From: Lantana camara
Taxonomy: Eukaryota > Streptophyta > Magnoliopsida > Lamiales > Verbenaceae
Assembly (NCBI GenBank): GCA_037501455.1
Contig: CM074855.1
Span: forward strand, 56,365,001-56,429,000
Length of the DNA stretch: 64,000 bases
Direction of reading: 5' to 3'
Shown: piece after piece, positions 1-11,809 of the stretch
Layout of the letters: every line of letters starts with the position of its first letter
How positions within the stretch are numbered: position 1 is the first letter of the stretch
The notes under the pieces: model-generated
Database searches by the model: none
What the model was told of the DNA's origin: nothing
What the model saw: the letters and a program-made list of their open reading frames with translations, nothing else
Position numbers and translations under genes: made by a program

Positions 1-698
1 GTCTAGTACTTTGCCTCTCTTGAGTGCTTTCATTTACCGTTCCCCCTATCCTTCAATGTATTCCCTCAACATGACAATTTAACTTGAATCGAAAAGTAGA
101 CTCGTCTTACCCGAATGTAGAATCCTGAACATGTTGGTTTTCCATAACAGGTTATTTGCTCTTCCTGGCTGTCGTGTTAAGAATTTTGAATCCAATTGAT
201 CTGAACCCAAATGTAATCCCCAAGCTTGTGCTTCGATCGGAGGTACTTAATTGACTCTCCTTCTCAAATCCTATAGTAGCCCAAGATTACCGAGCAATTG
301 GCCGTGGTTTGATATCATTTCCAGAACCTGTAACTCACAACCTTCTTTGAAATAAATGCATGTGGGTAAGGCGTGCTTATGTCACATAACGATCACTTAA
401 TTAATGCTCACGACAAAATTTTAATATAAATGCAGCAGGAAATTTATCAATGTTTAAAATAACACGTTAAGCACATAATATCAACTAATCCAAGATCAAT
501 TAATTAACAATAGATAGCAGAAATCAATGCAAAGCACAGGTTGTCAAGTAATCGAATTAATCCAGAGAATTCGAATAGATTCAAATAATATGCAAGACTC
601 TCAAATTACCAATTAGTTCCTATGCCGTTCGACCTAGACTTGACATGACACGACACTAGAACCTCGGTTTTGCAATCGGGCTCTGATACCACCTTAGA
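1..698 (-). mobile_element. Element B, internal region (partial, non-coding)
   Basis: Reading leftward on the minus strand from the LTR at 699-3073, this is the first 0.7 kb of the element interior; the rest lies outside the window. It opens with a primer binding site, followed by about 80 bp that resemble the post-PBS leaders of elements A (29645-29710) and E (57543-57610): gttgcaaaaccg-like, then gtcgtgt, then aggtcg, then cggcatagga. No reading frame of note is present, in line with a non-autonomous element. Beyond the leader I see only AT-rich sequence. Confidence 0.7.
680..691 (-). other. Primer binding site of element B (initiator Met tRNA type)
   Basis: On the minus strand this reads TGGTATCAGAGC, the usual plant LTR-retrotransposon site complementary to the 3' end of initiator methionine tRNA. 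It lies 7 bp inside the end of the adjoining LTR and shows that the LTR at 699-3073 is a 5' LTR on the minus strand, not a solo LTR. Confidence 0.85.
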
Positions 699-3073
699 TG
701 TAGCACCCCTACAAGTAGAGATACCACACCCCCGCACTATAGGCCGATCCACATATGAAATGGACAACCCGTACATGAGCTAACCTATAGCGAACGGGTG
801 ACAAATAAAAGAAAGGACGAGCTAGGCGGGAGTATACCCCCAAAGCAATACAAAACCATGACATAAAAGTTAAAAGCGGAAGCATAATATCAACATTACT
901 TATAGGTGCCATATTTACATCAAAAGTATAAATACTAATAGGTACCAACATGTATCAATACATTATACAGATAAAAGCCTCCAGATGATAACAATACAAT
1001 AATAGACTAACTCTGAGATACCACTATCAATAACATGAAAGTGCATGAAGTGCTAGACTCAACTGGACGACAAGACATGACTCCGACTCCCTCCTAGCAC
1101 ACGACCGCGACAACCTGAAAGGTGGGGCGTCAGTCCATGGAAGACTGAGTGAGGGGCAGTACCTATATATTAGTGCAGTTAACATGCAAGTTATAACCTC
1201 GGGTAAGGTTTTATAATTAAAAGTATTATACGTTCACAATAATAGACAACTCGCCCGAGATTACAACTATCAATATTAATTACTGGTTCGTTTCATGCAA
1301 TCAATCAATACATGGCCCCGGCGAGTGAGGGCGGTCTCCAACCGAACTCCAAATGAACATGTACATGCTTGCTTGATTATCAATAAATAGGTGATCATGC
1401 AATCCCATTATCATGCAATCGTACAATAGTGTAATCATATAACACGTTCATGGAATGGAAATCATGCAATAACCCGAGGCGCATCCGTGGTGCTGGACTC
1501 GTCCCCTGTCTCCTTCTTCCTCCGATTTGATGATGGGATTGCAAGGCCCCAACATCCAATCTCATTGAGCAGAGGGTACATGAATCCCTGAGCCCGGAGC
1601 TCCTTCCTCCACTAACCTCCTAGCGGATTCAGGGGTGACCCTAAACGTGATGAGGATAGTGCCAGAGTTACCCGTTAGCCCTTACTTTCCCGGTTGGCTC
1701 TAGTCACTACCCTCGGGCCCAAACGTGAACGATCATGCTACTCGCCTAAAGATGCACGAAACAATACATGGCTTGGTTGCTTGCTTGAACATGACTTGAA
1801 ATGATCAATGATTTATAGAGACTATAAATATAAATACCTTTTTGGCCGAAATATCACATAAGGGATATACGGGTTCTATATCACTAACAATTAAACCTCA
1901 CCTTTACCGATAAAAGACACGTAGGGCACGGCCTACGGGGCTTGCTCCTCGTCCCTACGAAGCTGGTCTGTGCAAAATAGACGTGTACACGTGAGACTTG
2001 ACTCTAAATGGACCAAATATGACGAACGGCGGAAATGCATTGTTTCAGTACATATTAGCACATATAATAGCAATTCGGGGTCAAAGAAGTCGTCGGATCG
2101 AGGGGCTAAAAACGTAATTTTATGCAGAATATTTTGTTCTACAATCCAGGTGGGAACGGTCGTTTCGAGTTCCCTTTGTAAATGGGAACGGTCGTTCCCA
2201 TGAATCCCCAAAACGCGCCAACGATTTCAATTTTAAAAATGCGCCTTAGCTGGGAACGACCCTTCCGGCGCAAGGCCAAAATGGGAACGGCCGTTCCCAT
2301 GCTCGGCCGCCTTGTTTTAGTTTAAAAGAGGGGAACGCCCGTTCCAAGCTCATGATCACACTTGATCATTCATGCTAAAAATTCAAGAATCTCATGAATT
2401 AATCATGCCATAATTCAAGATATGATCATTTAATCATGCTTTGCACAACAAAGAGTTCATCTAGCATGCAATTCTCAAACCCTAGCTCAATCAAATATGC
2501 TCAAGAAACCATATATATCCACTTACATGCTCTTGAAGGTAAAGAAATGGATGGAGAAGATGATGATGGCAACTAAACTTCAAAGCTTGGATTTTCTTGA
2601 ATAAACTTGATGAAATTTGATAAAATCCTTTCTCCTTTTTCTCATGAAAGAACCGAAACAAGAAAGAAGTAATATGTTGGTGAATTTTTGGGATGAAATA
2701 ATCTTGGGAAGCTTGGAGGTGCAATATACCGTGATTCACCATCCTTGATTTTTGTGAAATAATCAAATTGCCGTTTAACCCTTCAAATATTCAAGTCATG
2801 CAATTAAGTATGTATAGTTTTGAAATATGATCAATTTAGTCCTTGAAAATGTTATGAGATTTGGTCCCTAAAGGTTAGGAAGAAAATCAAATAGGGACAA
2901 TTTCGTAATTAAACCATACTCGGTGAATATTTTACGAAATGAATATTTTCAAGTCATGAAAGAAATCCTCAGTTTGATATAGATTCATAAAATTTCATGA
3001 AAGTATTATAAAATATAATTTATAAAATTATTTTAAACATATGATATTAATAAATAAAATTCGGGGCGTTACA
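699..3073 (-). mobile_element. 5' LTR of element B (2.4 kb, large-LTR family)
   Basis: On the minus strand it starts TGTAACGCCCCG at 3073 and ends GGGGTGCTACA at 699, next to a primer binding site. It carries the family hallmarks: GCTAGGCGG/CCGCCTAGC-type arms (1090-1098, here CCTCCTAGC on the plus strand, and 821-829), the LTR-end stem (784-790 with 737-743), a probable splice donor at 2525-2526 (minus-strand GTAAGT) and a cluster of GGGAACGGCCGTTCCC-type palindromes at 2150-2350. It is inserted in the leader of element C; the right copy of the target duplication would be CACTA (3074-3078), and the left copy is outside the window. It encodes no protein. Confidence 0.85.
2150..2352. repeat. 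Palindrome cluster in LTR B (GGGAACG-type)
   Basis: A perfect 20 bp palindrome at 2281-2300 (atgggaacgg plus its complement) and a one-mismatch version at 2182-2201 are flanked by three degenerate copies (about 2153, 2251 and 2332). The same motif occurs at the corresponding place in LTR L (50098-50285). The cluster lies inside the predicted leader intron. Confidence 0.8.
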
Positions 3074-4388
3074 CACTAGCTATCCCACGACTCGCGGGCA
3101 ATAACTAGCTTCACTTACTAAACTTAAAACCTATTGATGGAATGCTAGGAATTTAATTCAAAATTTGCATCTCGAATTAAGTACCTATTTGTTCGAAATT
3201 AGCTTAATATTTAATGGGAATTTTCGAATCAACCGGAGAGTTGTCCGGTTTGACCTCACCAACATATATGTTATCCAATTTTATTAGTCTTGATTAATGC
3301 AAGTACACTTAAATACATTTCAAACAAGCACATAAATAGATAATATGTCATAGCATGATACTAACATTTAATGATCATGGGTTCTACCTATCTTATGCGT
3401 GATATGTGGGAGCCACTCCACAATCACTAGTTCTAACATACATGCCACATAAACAGTTTAAATCACATAAGGGAAAGCGGTAACAAAATACGAGCCCTAT
3501 CTCTATTACATTTTTACAATTGAGATTCCCCTCCCTAACATTTTGAGGGGTCTTCACTTATGGCCTCCTTGTTACTTGAATGTGGTCCATCTTACTCCAT
3601 GGGCGCATTGTCTCCAAAATGAAAATAAAACCTCACCACCTATCTCTACTCTCAAATTACAATAAAAAGAAAAAGACATAAAGTAATAAGGCTCAATCTT
3701 CATATTGGCCTTAGACAATTACACGGGGTATACCCCGGCCTCAAAAACAGTAATATGGAAAGCCACATAATAAATCACATAACAGTACGCACATAAGTGA
3801 GGCTCCAACCTCAATTGAAAAACGCAACTATAGGGCTCCAACCCCAATTTAAACCATCCATGTGCATAAATTAAAACCATACATAAGTCTAAACCCATGA
3901 TCACCTAACATGCTTTTGCGAGAATTTAAATTTAGCCAATAAATTAAAATTCTCGTTTCAAGTCCTAATGACATAAAACACGCCTTAGATGCAATTCTTG
4001 TTCAAGAGCCTTTTCAATAAAACCCGAAAAACAATAAACAAATAAAATTTGAATTAATTTCCAAAATTAATAATTTTATTCTTTCATTATTTTCAGAAAA
4101 TAAAGTTCATAATTTTCCAAAAATCCAAATCGCTTTAATTTCTCAAAATCCCAATTTAATCCAAAATTAAAAAATTCGATTTAGATAAATTTCAACTAAA
4201 ACGATTTTCAAAAACACGATTTGAGAAAACAGTTTTAGAAATTCAGGAAAAATTACAGTTTCGTATTTCAGGCTTTCTAAAAGAACTCAAGAATACTCAA
4301 TTCGCATCTAAGCCGAAGAATTTCTACCAAATTCAAAAAAATTGAGACGAATCAGAAACACGATTAACGAGGTGGCTCTGATACCACT
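3074..4388 (-). mobile_element. Element C, 5' leader of a copia-like element (truncated by B)
   Basis: On the minus strand this matches, base for base over long stretches, the leader of element D (46252-48020), so C and D are the same family in opposite orientations. It lacks the roughly 0.4 kb GC-rich block that D has at 46500-46850. The leader is cut at 3073 by the insertion of element B; gag and pol of C are not in the window. No coding sequence is supported here. A 61-codon frame at 3719-3904 recurs in D at 47187-47372, but the surrounding non-coding DNA is just as conserved. Confidence 0.8.
4374..4386 (-). other. Primer binding site of element C
   Basis: The minus strand reads TGGTATCAGAGCC, complementary to initiator Met tRNA, two bases inside the LTR end at 4389. 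It fixes C as a minus-strand element whose 5' LTR is 4389-6335. Confidence 0.85.
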
Positions 4389-6335
4389 TGTTGGAAAACA
4401 CGAATCAGAAAACAGCGGAATTTAAAAAAATTTCCCAACAAAAGGATCTAGGACTCGCAATCATGTAACCAAATTCGTAGAGATTAGAAACTTACTTTCT
4501 TAATTAACTTTCTTGAAGCATTTCAAGCCACCCAAGAACGCTCTTCTCGCGGCTTGATCCCCTCTCCTTGGTAAAACTCGAATCTTCAAACTTCTAACTT
4601 GAAGGTCTCTAGAGATAGTCTACCAACTTGACTACAATCGAACTAGTAAGGATGCTAGTTCTCTAGTTAGTGTTTAGGCTTAACCTAGGGTTTCATTTAT
4701 CTTAGAGAAAGGATGGTGTTCAACACATGAACCAAAAGAATTGCCAATTAGCTCTAAGGGGAGCTCGAACTCCCCTATTTATAATAAGGGAGTGGCCGAA
4801 ATTCCTAGTCCTCATGGACTAAGGATTTGGTCCCTCTCTCCTATTACTTGATCATCAAGTAATTTTGACTTTGACTTTGAATTCAAATTCAAATCAACTT
4901 TCAAGAGAGCTAAAAATATCCAAAATATTTTTGGATAATTTTATACTTTATTTATTTAAAATAAATAACTTATTTTATCTAATTAATTAATTCATAATTA
5001 ATTAACTAGATTATTTTCTCCAAAATTAGACTTTCTTTTTAATTCAAAATTAAACCAAAGTCTATTAAATAATTAACACATTTAATTATTTAATATATAT
5101 ATACAATATATATATTTACACGTGTGGGACACGTGTCATAAGGACACGTGTCACTCTGATGACCCACACGTGTGGCTTCACACGTGTGGAACCCTCTTGG
5201 CTTGATTAACTCGTTTAATCATTTTAAAGCCTCAACTCATGTAACCAAGTTGTTGTGTGTGACCCTCTAGGTTCTCAATTCAATTACCAGTGACCCCAAT
5301 TAATTAATTCACTAATTAATTAATCGGTCCACAGATTAAACCACCATAGTCTAGCAACAGGTGTTTAACCCCTAGCTGAATTGGAATGTTTTGATTCGAT
5401 AGAACCCTTAAGTCATTGATTCATGTGAGATACAATCCTCCTACTTACTATCTCTCAACCAAGATCTAGGGTAAGGGAATAATTAGAACCCTAATAATCC
5501 GGTCTTAAAGCTTAGTGCATTTCATATCCATTTGATCTCAATCCAAGAAACCCTTTTCCTGATGTCTTGATCTACTGCCTTGGCCAAGGACTCCATATGG
5601 CATATGAATGACTTACACAATAAGAGATCACCTTGCAAATGCAAGTATAGGTCCTTTCTTGATTCTCATTCACTTTCATGAATCATTTGTGTAGCCCCAG
5701 CATAAGCCTTGAATCAGTTGTCTAAGGCGACACCCTTTAAAGCTTATACTTAAGACTACAGAGTTAACTCATAAAGTGACAAGGAACCTCAAGTCTTAAG
5801 GATCAATTAATCACATCTATGACTCGTGAGATATTTCCTAATCTGGAAGTTTTTATTTCCTGAAATAAAAACTTCCTTTCCCATTTAGGAATGTTCTCAC
5901 ACGGGGCACCTCAGTGAACTTACTTATTGAAGTAAGCACCCTCATGTATCACGCACGTATCAACTATACACTTTCCACCTCCATGAAATAAGGTGGTGCT
6001 TCTTAAGGGCGTGATCCCACAAGCAAGCCTTAGAGGAGTCAGGTTGACACTCCCACTGTCGGTAGGGCTCATCAGCTTGGAGTATTTTACTAATCATGAC
6101 TTATGTGATATAGGGCTCGTTTCATGAACCATTTTACCTAAATGGTAGAGTCCTAAAGTCATCCGGATTAGGGGAGTTCTCATACATGCACAGCTAAAGT
6201 AAACGCATACCAAACAAGAGCATATAAAGAAGTGTTGCCTCAATTCGTTATTTCATTCAAAGATTGTCTGTGATTACAATAAGGAAAAACACAAAGCGGA
6301 TCTACAATCGGCTTTCTAGGGAACTATTCCTAACA
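4389..6335 (-). mobile_element. 5' LTR of element C (1.95 kb, copia-like)
   Basis: On the minus strand it starts TGTTAGGAATAG and ends TTTTCCAACA, with the primer binding site beyond. Its length of 1947 bp agrees with the two separated pieces of D's LTR (1097 + 839 bp). It is inserted exactly at the start of a unit of the 456 bp tandem array, so the 5 bp at 6336-6340 (CCGAT) should be the target duplication; the other copy is off the window. It contains a dense G-box cluster at 5119-5186. Confidence 0.85.
5119..5186. promoter_or_regulatory. Cluster of five CACGTG G-boxes in LTR C
   Basis: CACGTG occurs at 5119, 5130, 5145, 5167 and 5181, mostly as ACACGTGT or ACACGTGG. Such G-box/ABRE cores are bound by plant bZIP and bHLH factors. 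The matching part of D's LTR has four copies (45461, 45472, 45483, 45498). The position in U3 fits an enhancer; binding itself is inference. Confidence 0.6.
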
Positions 6336-7165
6336 CCGATAACAAGGTGTTCATCGGATATTTCGAAACAACGAGTGTCATTGCTTCAAAAGTATTAATT
6401 CGTAAAATTGGGATATGTATATGCATAGTAAGGAGAAATAACTTAAAAACATTTCATAAAGATGAAATCTCTACATATATTGTTAGAAACACTTGTAATT
6501 ACGAGAAATTGGTTAAATATTTAGGGAAAACACAAGTTCAAATTGATCCCAACATAATATTACAATGTATTAAATCATAAATCGAATAACGAAGAACGAG
6601 AGCGTCATTATTTCTGAAGTATCGGTTCGTAAAATTGAAGTACTGAAAACAGAAGTTGAAGTATTGTTGCATTTAACATAGAGTATGAATATTCAAAAAT
6701 AAGGTGTTCCAACACAATACGAATATTGGAGCATTAAATTGAGATTCAGTGAAACCTAGGTGTCTATTCGTAAAGGGCGAAGTATGATTATCCAATAACA
6801 AGGTGTTCATCGGATATTTCGAAACAACGAGTGTCATTGCTTCAAAAGTATTAATTCGTAAAATTGGGATATGTATATGCATAGTAAGGAGAAATAACTT
6901 AAAAACAATTCATAAAGATGAAATCTCTAAATATATTGTTAGAAACACTTGTAATTACGAGAAAGTGATTAAATATTTAGGGAAAACACAAGTTCAAATT
7001 TGATCCCAACATAATATTACAATGTATTAAATCATAAATAGAATAACGAAGAACGAGAGCGTCATTATTTCTGAAGTATCAGTTCGTAAAATTGAAGTAC
7101 TGAAAACATAAATTGAAGTATTGTTGCATTTAACATAGAGTATGAATATTCGAAAATAAGGTGTT
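6336..7165. repeat. 456-457 bp tandem array, part 1
   Basis: Unit 1 spans 6336-6791 and unit 2 starts at 6792 with the same opening ataacaaggtgttcatcgg. Unit 2 is cut at 7165 by element A and resumes at 36219. Removing A restores a unit of 457 bp, which independently confirms A's boundaries. Units carry a repeated, mostly open frame of 66-77 codons (6347-6580; 6803-7003), but it is broken in unit 3, so I do not call it a gene. Each unit also holds a diverged internal repeat around gttcgtaaaattg. Confidence 0.9.
7161..7165. repeat. Target-site duplication GTGTT, left copy (element A)
   Basis: Matches GTGTT at 36214-36218 directly after the 3' LTR of element A. Confidence 0.9.
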
Positions 7166-7635
7166 TGTGACTCCCCGTATTCTCGAAGGGCGTCCTGACG
7201 ACATTAACAAGCAAGTCTCTACACTTGTGTGTGTTTAATTTAAGAGTTCTTGAATTATGTGATTTAATGTAAATTCAATTTAATATGTGATCATTAGAAT
7301 TATTCTAAAATTTATGGTTAAGTTGATTTTAAATCCTTCACGTTACTTAACTTGTTTAATTTCGGTTTACTTGAATTCCTTGAGATTAATTGTCAATCAT
7401 GTGTTTACGAAGTGTCGTTAAATTGTATGAAAGGTTTTTAAAATTAAATTGAATTAAACTCTAATTGGTAAATCTCTATTTCATGTTAATTTGTAAAATT
7501 TATGCGGAGCTTGAATGTTTAGTCGTAACTTTACCGATTTTATTTACGATTATTTGTACGCGATATGTCTCTTTGCTACGCGATAAGGATACCCGGTTGA
7601 ATATAGCTTTTGTACAAGACACATTTCTCCCAATC

Positions 7636-7692
7636 TCCTTTCTCTCTCTCTCTCTCTGTTCTCTCTCTCTCTCCTCTCCCACTCTCTCTCCC
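7636..7692 (+). repeat. CT-rich microsatellite in LTR A (5' copy)
   Basis: Long runs of CT with few interruptions, repeated in the 3' LTR at about 32489-32541. It follows a TATA-like motif by some 30 bases, the usual place of a CT-rich plant 5' leader, so the transcription start may lie here. Confidence 0.6.
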
Positions 7693-8700
7693 GCGGGTCA
7701 CTATGCGCGGCTTCGGTTACGAGCTCATAACTCGATCGTTTCTCGACGGAATTCAACAAACGAATAGTCCATTTCGATTATATCGGCGAGACGTACGCAA
7801 AAGTACCAATTTCACTGCCTAAAGATGAAAGGTGATGGAGTTATGGTCCGATTTCAATAGCAGCGGCGGAGCTGTCAGACCGCCGCCACTTCGCCGGCCT
7901 TCGCTACGGTTTTCGGCAATCTCCTTGTTACACGCTCCACATGCTTAGAAAGAGGACTTCCCGGCGCAGCGTCTGATGTCGGCGGCGCGGCCATCCGGGC
8001 CGCGAAGGCGCCGCATGCGCCGCCTGAATCTCGCGGCGGCGGCCGTTATTGTAGCGGCGGGTTTTGCCGCCTTCCGATGGTGTTTTCGACGGGGCATGAT
8101 AGTTTCCAAGGTTGTTTGACCTCCTGAGTTCATTTCCCGTATCAATTTCACCAGATTTAGGCCATAGGTGGTGGTTCCGGCAACGTGGGCGGCGGCAAAA
8201 TATTCAGCGGCCAACGGGGCCCTTTTTCGGCCATCTTTTGGCCTCAGGCTCTTCACGAAAGTTGTTCGGAATGACGAGAACTAGTATCCTGTGATCACGC
8301 AACTCCAGATTTGGCCAATTGGCGGCGGATCGCGGCGGTGTAACGTCGGCGCTAGCTCTGAAGATTTTTTCGGCGAGCCACCTTAGGGCTTTCGAAGAGC
8401 TCGTGATGGGTAAGACAACGCCTCTTTCGAATCGTATTTTGGTTCACCAGTTTGGAAGTAATTTGAGTTTGAAGATTTTAGGGTTTTCGTGTTCTTAAAT
8501 CTGAAATTGGAGGAGATTGACTTGGAATTTCCAGAAATTGATCGAGGATTCAGAACGGGCACAAAGACTTCATTGAGGACTGATTTTTTGGGATTTTTCC
8601 GACGACCTTAGGCGGCGGCCCGACGGCGGTCCGGCCAAATTCCGGCAGCTACAGTGGTGGCGTTCCGGCCACATCTGGTCAGAATGTTCGTCTCGTTGTG

Positions 8701-8706
8701 GTGAGT
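8701..8706 (+). promoter_or_regulatory. Predicted splice donor in LTR A (5' copy)
   Basis: TGTG/GTGAGT is a near-consensus plant donor. The 3' LTR has the same at 33564 and LTR J at 23007 (GGGG/GTGAGT), in each case followed by the shared stretch ccactttccgttcgt. The matching acceptor candidate is the CAG at 29079-29081 (3' LTR: 35661-35663). Confidence 0.45.
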
Positions 8707-9091
8707 TCAAAGCCACTTTCCGTTCGTTAATCGGACACTCGATCTATTTATTACGAATTATTTTGTGTAATTGTGATTATTTGAATTAATTATTTTAAGT
8801 GCAAATAAATTCTTTATTGTTGGTTTGTTGATCGAGATGTATTCCAATCGTATATGAAAACATGTATTGAATGGATTGTGATATGTATGAATGTTTCGAT
8901 TTACAATTTGAATCCAATGTGATTAATTTACGCTATTTGTTAAGTACGAAGGGGTGTTCGCGTAATATTTAGAAACTAATCTTTTATGTGACAAAATCAA
9001 CTTGAATGATATTTAGAAGAACGAACATGTTTGTGATTTCTCTATATGGATTTGAGACGTTCTCAATGTTATGTTTGTTGTAAATTGTGTT

Positions 9092-11804
9092 TGTAGCACC
9101 CGGAACGCCGAGATACCACACCCCCGCACCATAAGTCTAGCTCACACATGAAATGGGTAGTCCATATATGAACCGGACTCATGGCGAACGGGTGACAATA
9201 AGAAAAACTCACTAGCTAGGCGGGACTAACCCTCAAACCATTCAAGTCCAAGTCTAGGAATTTAAAGCGGAAGCATAATAATTTCACTAGCATATAACAA
9301 ATATCTCAAAAGAGTTAACTTCCAACTTCATTTCAATACATTATCATCTCTAACAATTGTGTATATAACAATAACATAATTGATCCATAATTCTCCTTAA
9401 TATGGAAATGCAATACTAGACTCATCTTGACAACTGAACACGACTTAGACTTCCGCCTAGTGCGCCACTGAAAGTACCTAAAAAGGGTGAGGTGTCAGTC
9501 TACCACAGACTGAGTGAGGGGTTTAAATAAATATTAGCGCAAGTAGCATGCAAGCTATAATCTCGGGTAAAGTCTTTTAGAAATGAAATAATATAAGTTA
9601 GTAAAAGAAATAATCTTCGCCCGAGATTACAACTATCCAATTTAACAATACAATCAATTACAATTCAGTTCAATCAGTGGCCCGGCGAGTGAGGGCAATT
9701 CTCCAACCTTTCACTAAAAGTGTACAATCAATCAATTCATTAGTGAGTTAGGTGATCACACAACAATTCCGTGCACAATTAGCAATTTCACTCAATACAT
9801 CCTTCTTCCTCCGGGTGATGGCGGGCTTGCAAGACCCAACCATCCAATCACGGTGTACGTCGGGAACATGACTCCCACGCACGGGATTTCTTCCTCCACC
9901 AAACCTCCTGGTGGATTCAGAGGTGATCCCACAATGGTGAGGGTAGGGCAAGAGTTACCCGTCAGCCCTTGCTTCCCCGGTTGGCTCAATACACTACCCT
10001 CGGGGCCCAATGTGAACAATAGTTACTCGCCAAAACATTCAATCAATCAATTCGTTCAATTCACGAAATCCGTTGTAAATCAATAAGATTTGAAAACTAT
10101 AAATATACATATACTTTTGGCCGAAAATACACGTAAGTTTGTAAGGGTTCTAAGTAGCTAGAATTTAAACCTCACCTGACGAGCGACGGGACAAGACAAT
10201 GATACAAGAAAGTGCCCATGTGAACACTGATCTCCGCCCTGGAGAAAGCTGGACATGAAAGGAAATAACGGGAACTCTTGAGACTAGACTAAATATGAGA
10301 CCAAATATGATGCACGACAATGCTCATGTCAATACATAAAATTGTCCAACATAGTAATAATCACATAAATTGGCAATCCAAATGTCACTCAAACATGTAT
10401 GAGAACCAATTAATACTTAAAGATGAAATAAAACTCAAGGAGTCACACAATCACGTTTGAGCAATTAAATACCAAGAAGCCTCATATAGGAGTATACTTA
10501 TCAATAAAATGAGTATATAGTTCATATAAGTCATATATGGGAGCCAAAACAATGAAAAGAATGCAATATGAAAGGTTTTGGTGAAGTTTAGCAAAAACGG
10601 ACAACTTTAGAAAATGTACATGTTGAGGGAAAACTGTAATATCTTAAATTATGGAAGTGGGAATTGAGTTTTGCTTATTGGGAATGAAAGTAGACACCTA
10701 GACCTTTCCAACGCTATATGGCACATTTTCTAATTCAAACCGAGGTGAAAATGGCGTTGGTTTGAAGTTGGTCAAAATGCAGTTTCTGGAGGGTGGTCGC
10801 GGGCGCGACCAAAAACCTTCACAAAATGGTCGCGGTGTTTTTTCCGAATTTTCATGCAATTTTTTCAAAAGTCGAAAGTTGGCCAAAATGGGGTCGCGGG
10901 CGCTACCAGTTTTATGCCTATTTTTGGTCGCGGGCGCGACCATGTTCGCAACAGCAACAAAACAGGGGAAAACAGGGGATTTCCGAGACAAAACACCACA
11001 AAACCACAACCAAAGCTAAGTTCAATCCATAACAATTAATTTAACACATCCAATACACATTATACTTCACTCCTTCATCAATCAAACCATAAAATATGCA
11101 TCAAAGCATCAAAATTACATCATGGAAACCCCATTTATAAACATGCTTCCAACTTCCAAATAAATCAAAGTTCTCATGCAATCTTTTATCCCTTTTACTC
11201 CTAAACATGCTTCTAGCTCTAATCACACAAGAATTCATCATATAACTCATGAACCCTACTCATTCATATATCAAGAAATTCATCCAAGTTCATGCCATAC
11301 CTTAAATGTAAGAAGAAGAAATGGAAGGATGAGATGAGTATGATGCTTCCACTTATGTGAATTATCTTCCTTGAATTTAGCTTGACAATTGATGAAATCC
11401 TCCTTCCTCTTCTCTTGGGGTTCAAACCGTGTTTTAGTGTGTGTGTGTGTATGATAATTGATGAAATGTTGTGAAAATGAAATAAAGAGATGAAATGATA
11501 TTAGATATTTACCAAGTCTTCCACTAAAATGGATGAATCACCACATTTTGCAATTAAGTCCCTAAGCTATAAAAACTCATGCAATCAAGTTTCATCTCTA
11601 AACAATTGATCAATTAAATCCAATTCATGTTATGCAATTAAATCCACATATTTTTGAAATGATCAAGTAAAGTCACATAATAACAATTAGGCACGTTTAG
11701 TAATTAATTCACGTACTTTCCGCGTTAATGATAAATCATATAATTGAATGAAGATATATTGCATATAATATCACGAAATGCATAATTGAAAATGGGGCGT
11801 TACA
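9092..11804 (-). mobile_element. Solo LTR G (2.7 kb, large-LTR family)
   Basis: On the minus strand it runs from TGTAACGCCCC at 11804 to GGGTGCTACA at 9092, flanked by GTGTT at 9087-9091 and 11805-11809, with no primer site or interior attached. It sits inside LTR A and its removal rejoins the LTR correctly. It shows the family arms (plus strand CCGCCTAGT 9453-9461 and GCTAGGCGG 9215-9223), the LTR-end stem (9129-9137 with 9176-9184), a donor (minus strand AAG/GTATGG at 11299-11300), the TCTCCGCCCTGGAGA hairpin near 10233 and a cluster of GGTCGCGGGCGCGACC palindromes. It resembles LTR F closely. Confidence 0.9.
10794..10943. repeat. Palindrome cluster in LTR G (GGTCGCG-type)
   Basis: Copies of GGTCGCGGGCGCGACC or variants start at about 10795, 10829 (half), 10892 and 10927. 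The spacing and motif are shared with LTR F (39131-39287), though the sequence between copies has drifted. Open frames across it (10698-11009 and overlaps) come from the lack of stop codons in GC-rich repeats. Confidence 0.8.
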
Positions 11805-11809
11805 GTGTT

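Larger units (their letters stand above)
7166..9091 (+). mobile_element. 5' LTR of element A, segment 1
   Basis: Starts TGTGACTCCCCG and aligns with 32017-33950 of the 3' LTR. It contains an upstream AT-rich part, a TATA-like motif (GAATATAGC about 7600), a CT-rich microsatellite (7636-7690), a GC-rich exon-like stretch and a strong splice donor at 8701 (TGTG/GTGAGT). Antisense and sense open frames across the CT repeat and GC-rich part are compositional. It is broken at 9091 by LTR G. Confidence 0.85.

Noticed and set aside
7465..7822. Several frames rich in Ser/Leu or Arg/Glu repeats
   Set aside because: They are translations of the CT microsatellite and its complement in LTR A; the same appears at 32316-32605.
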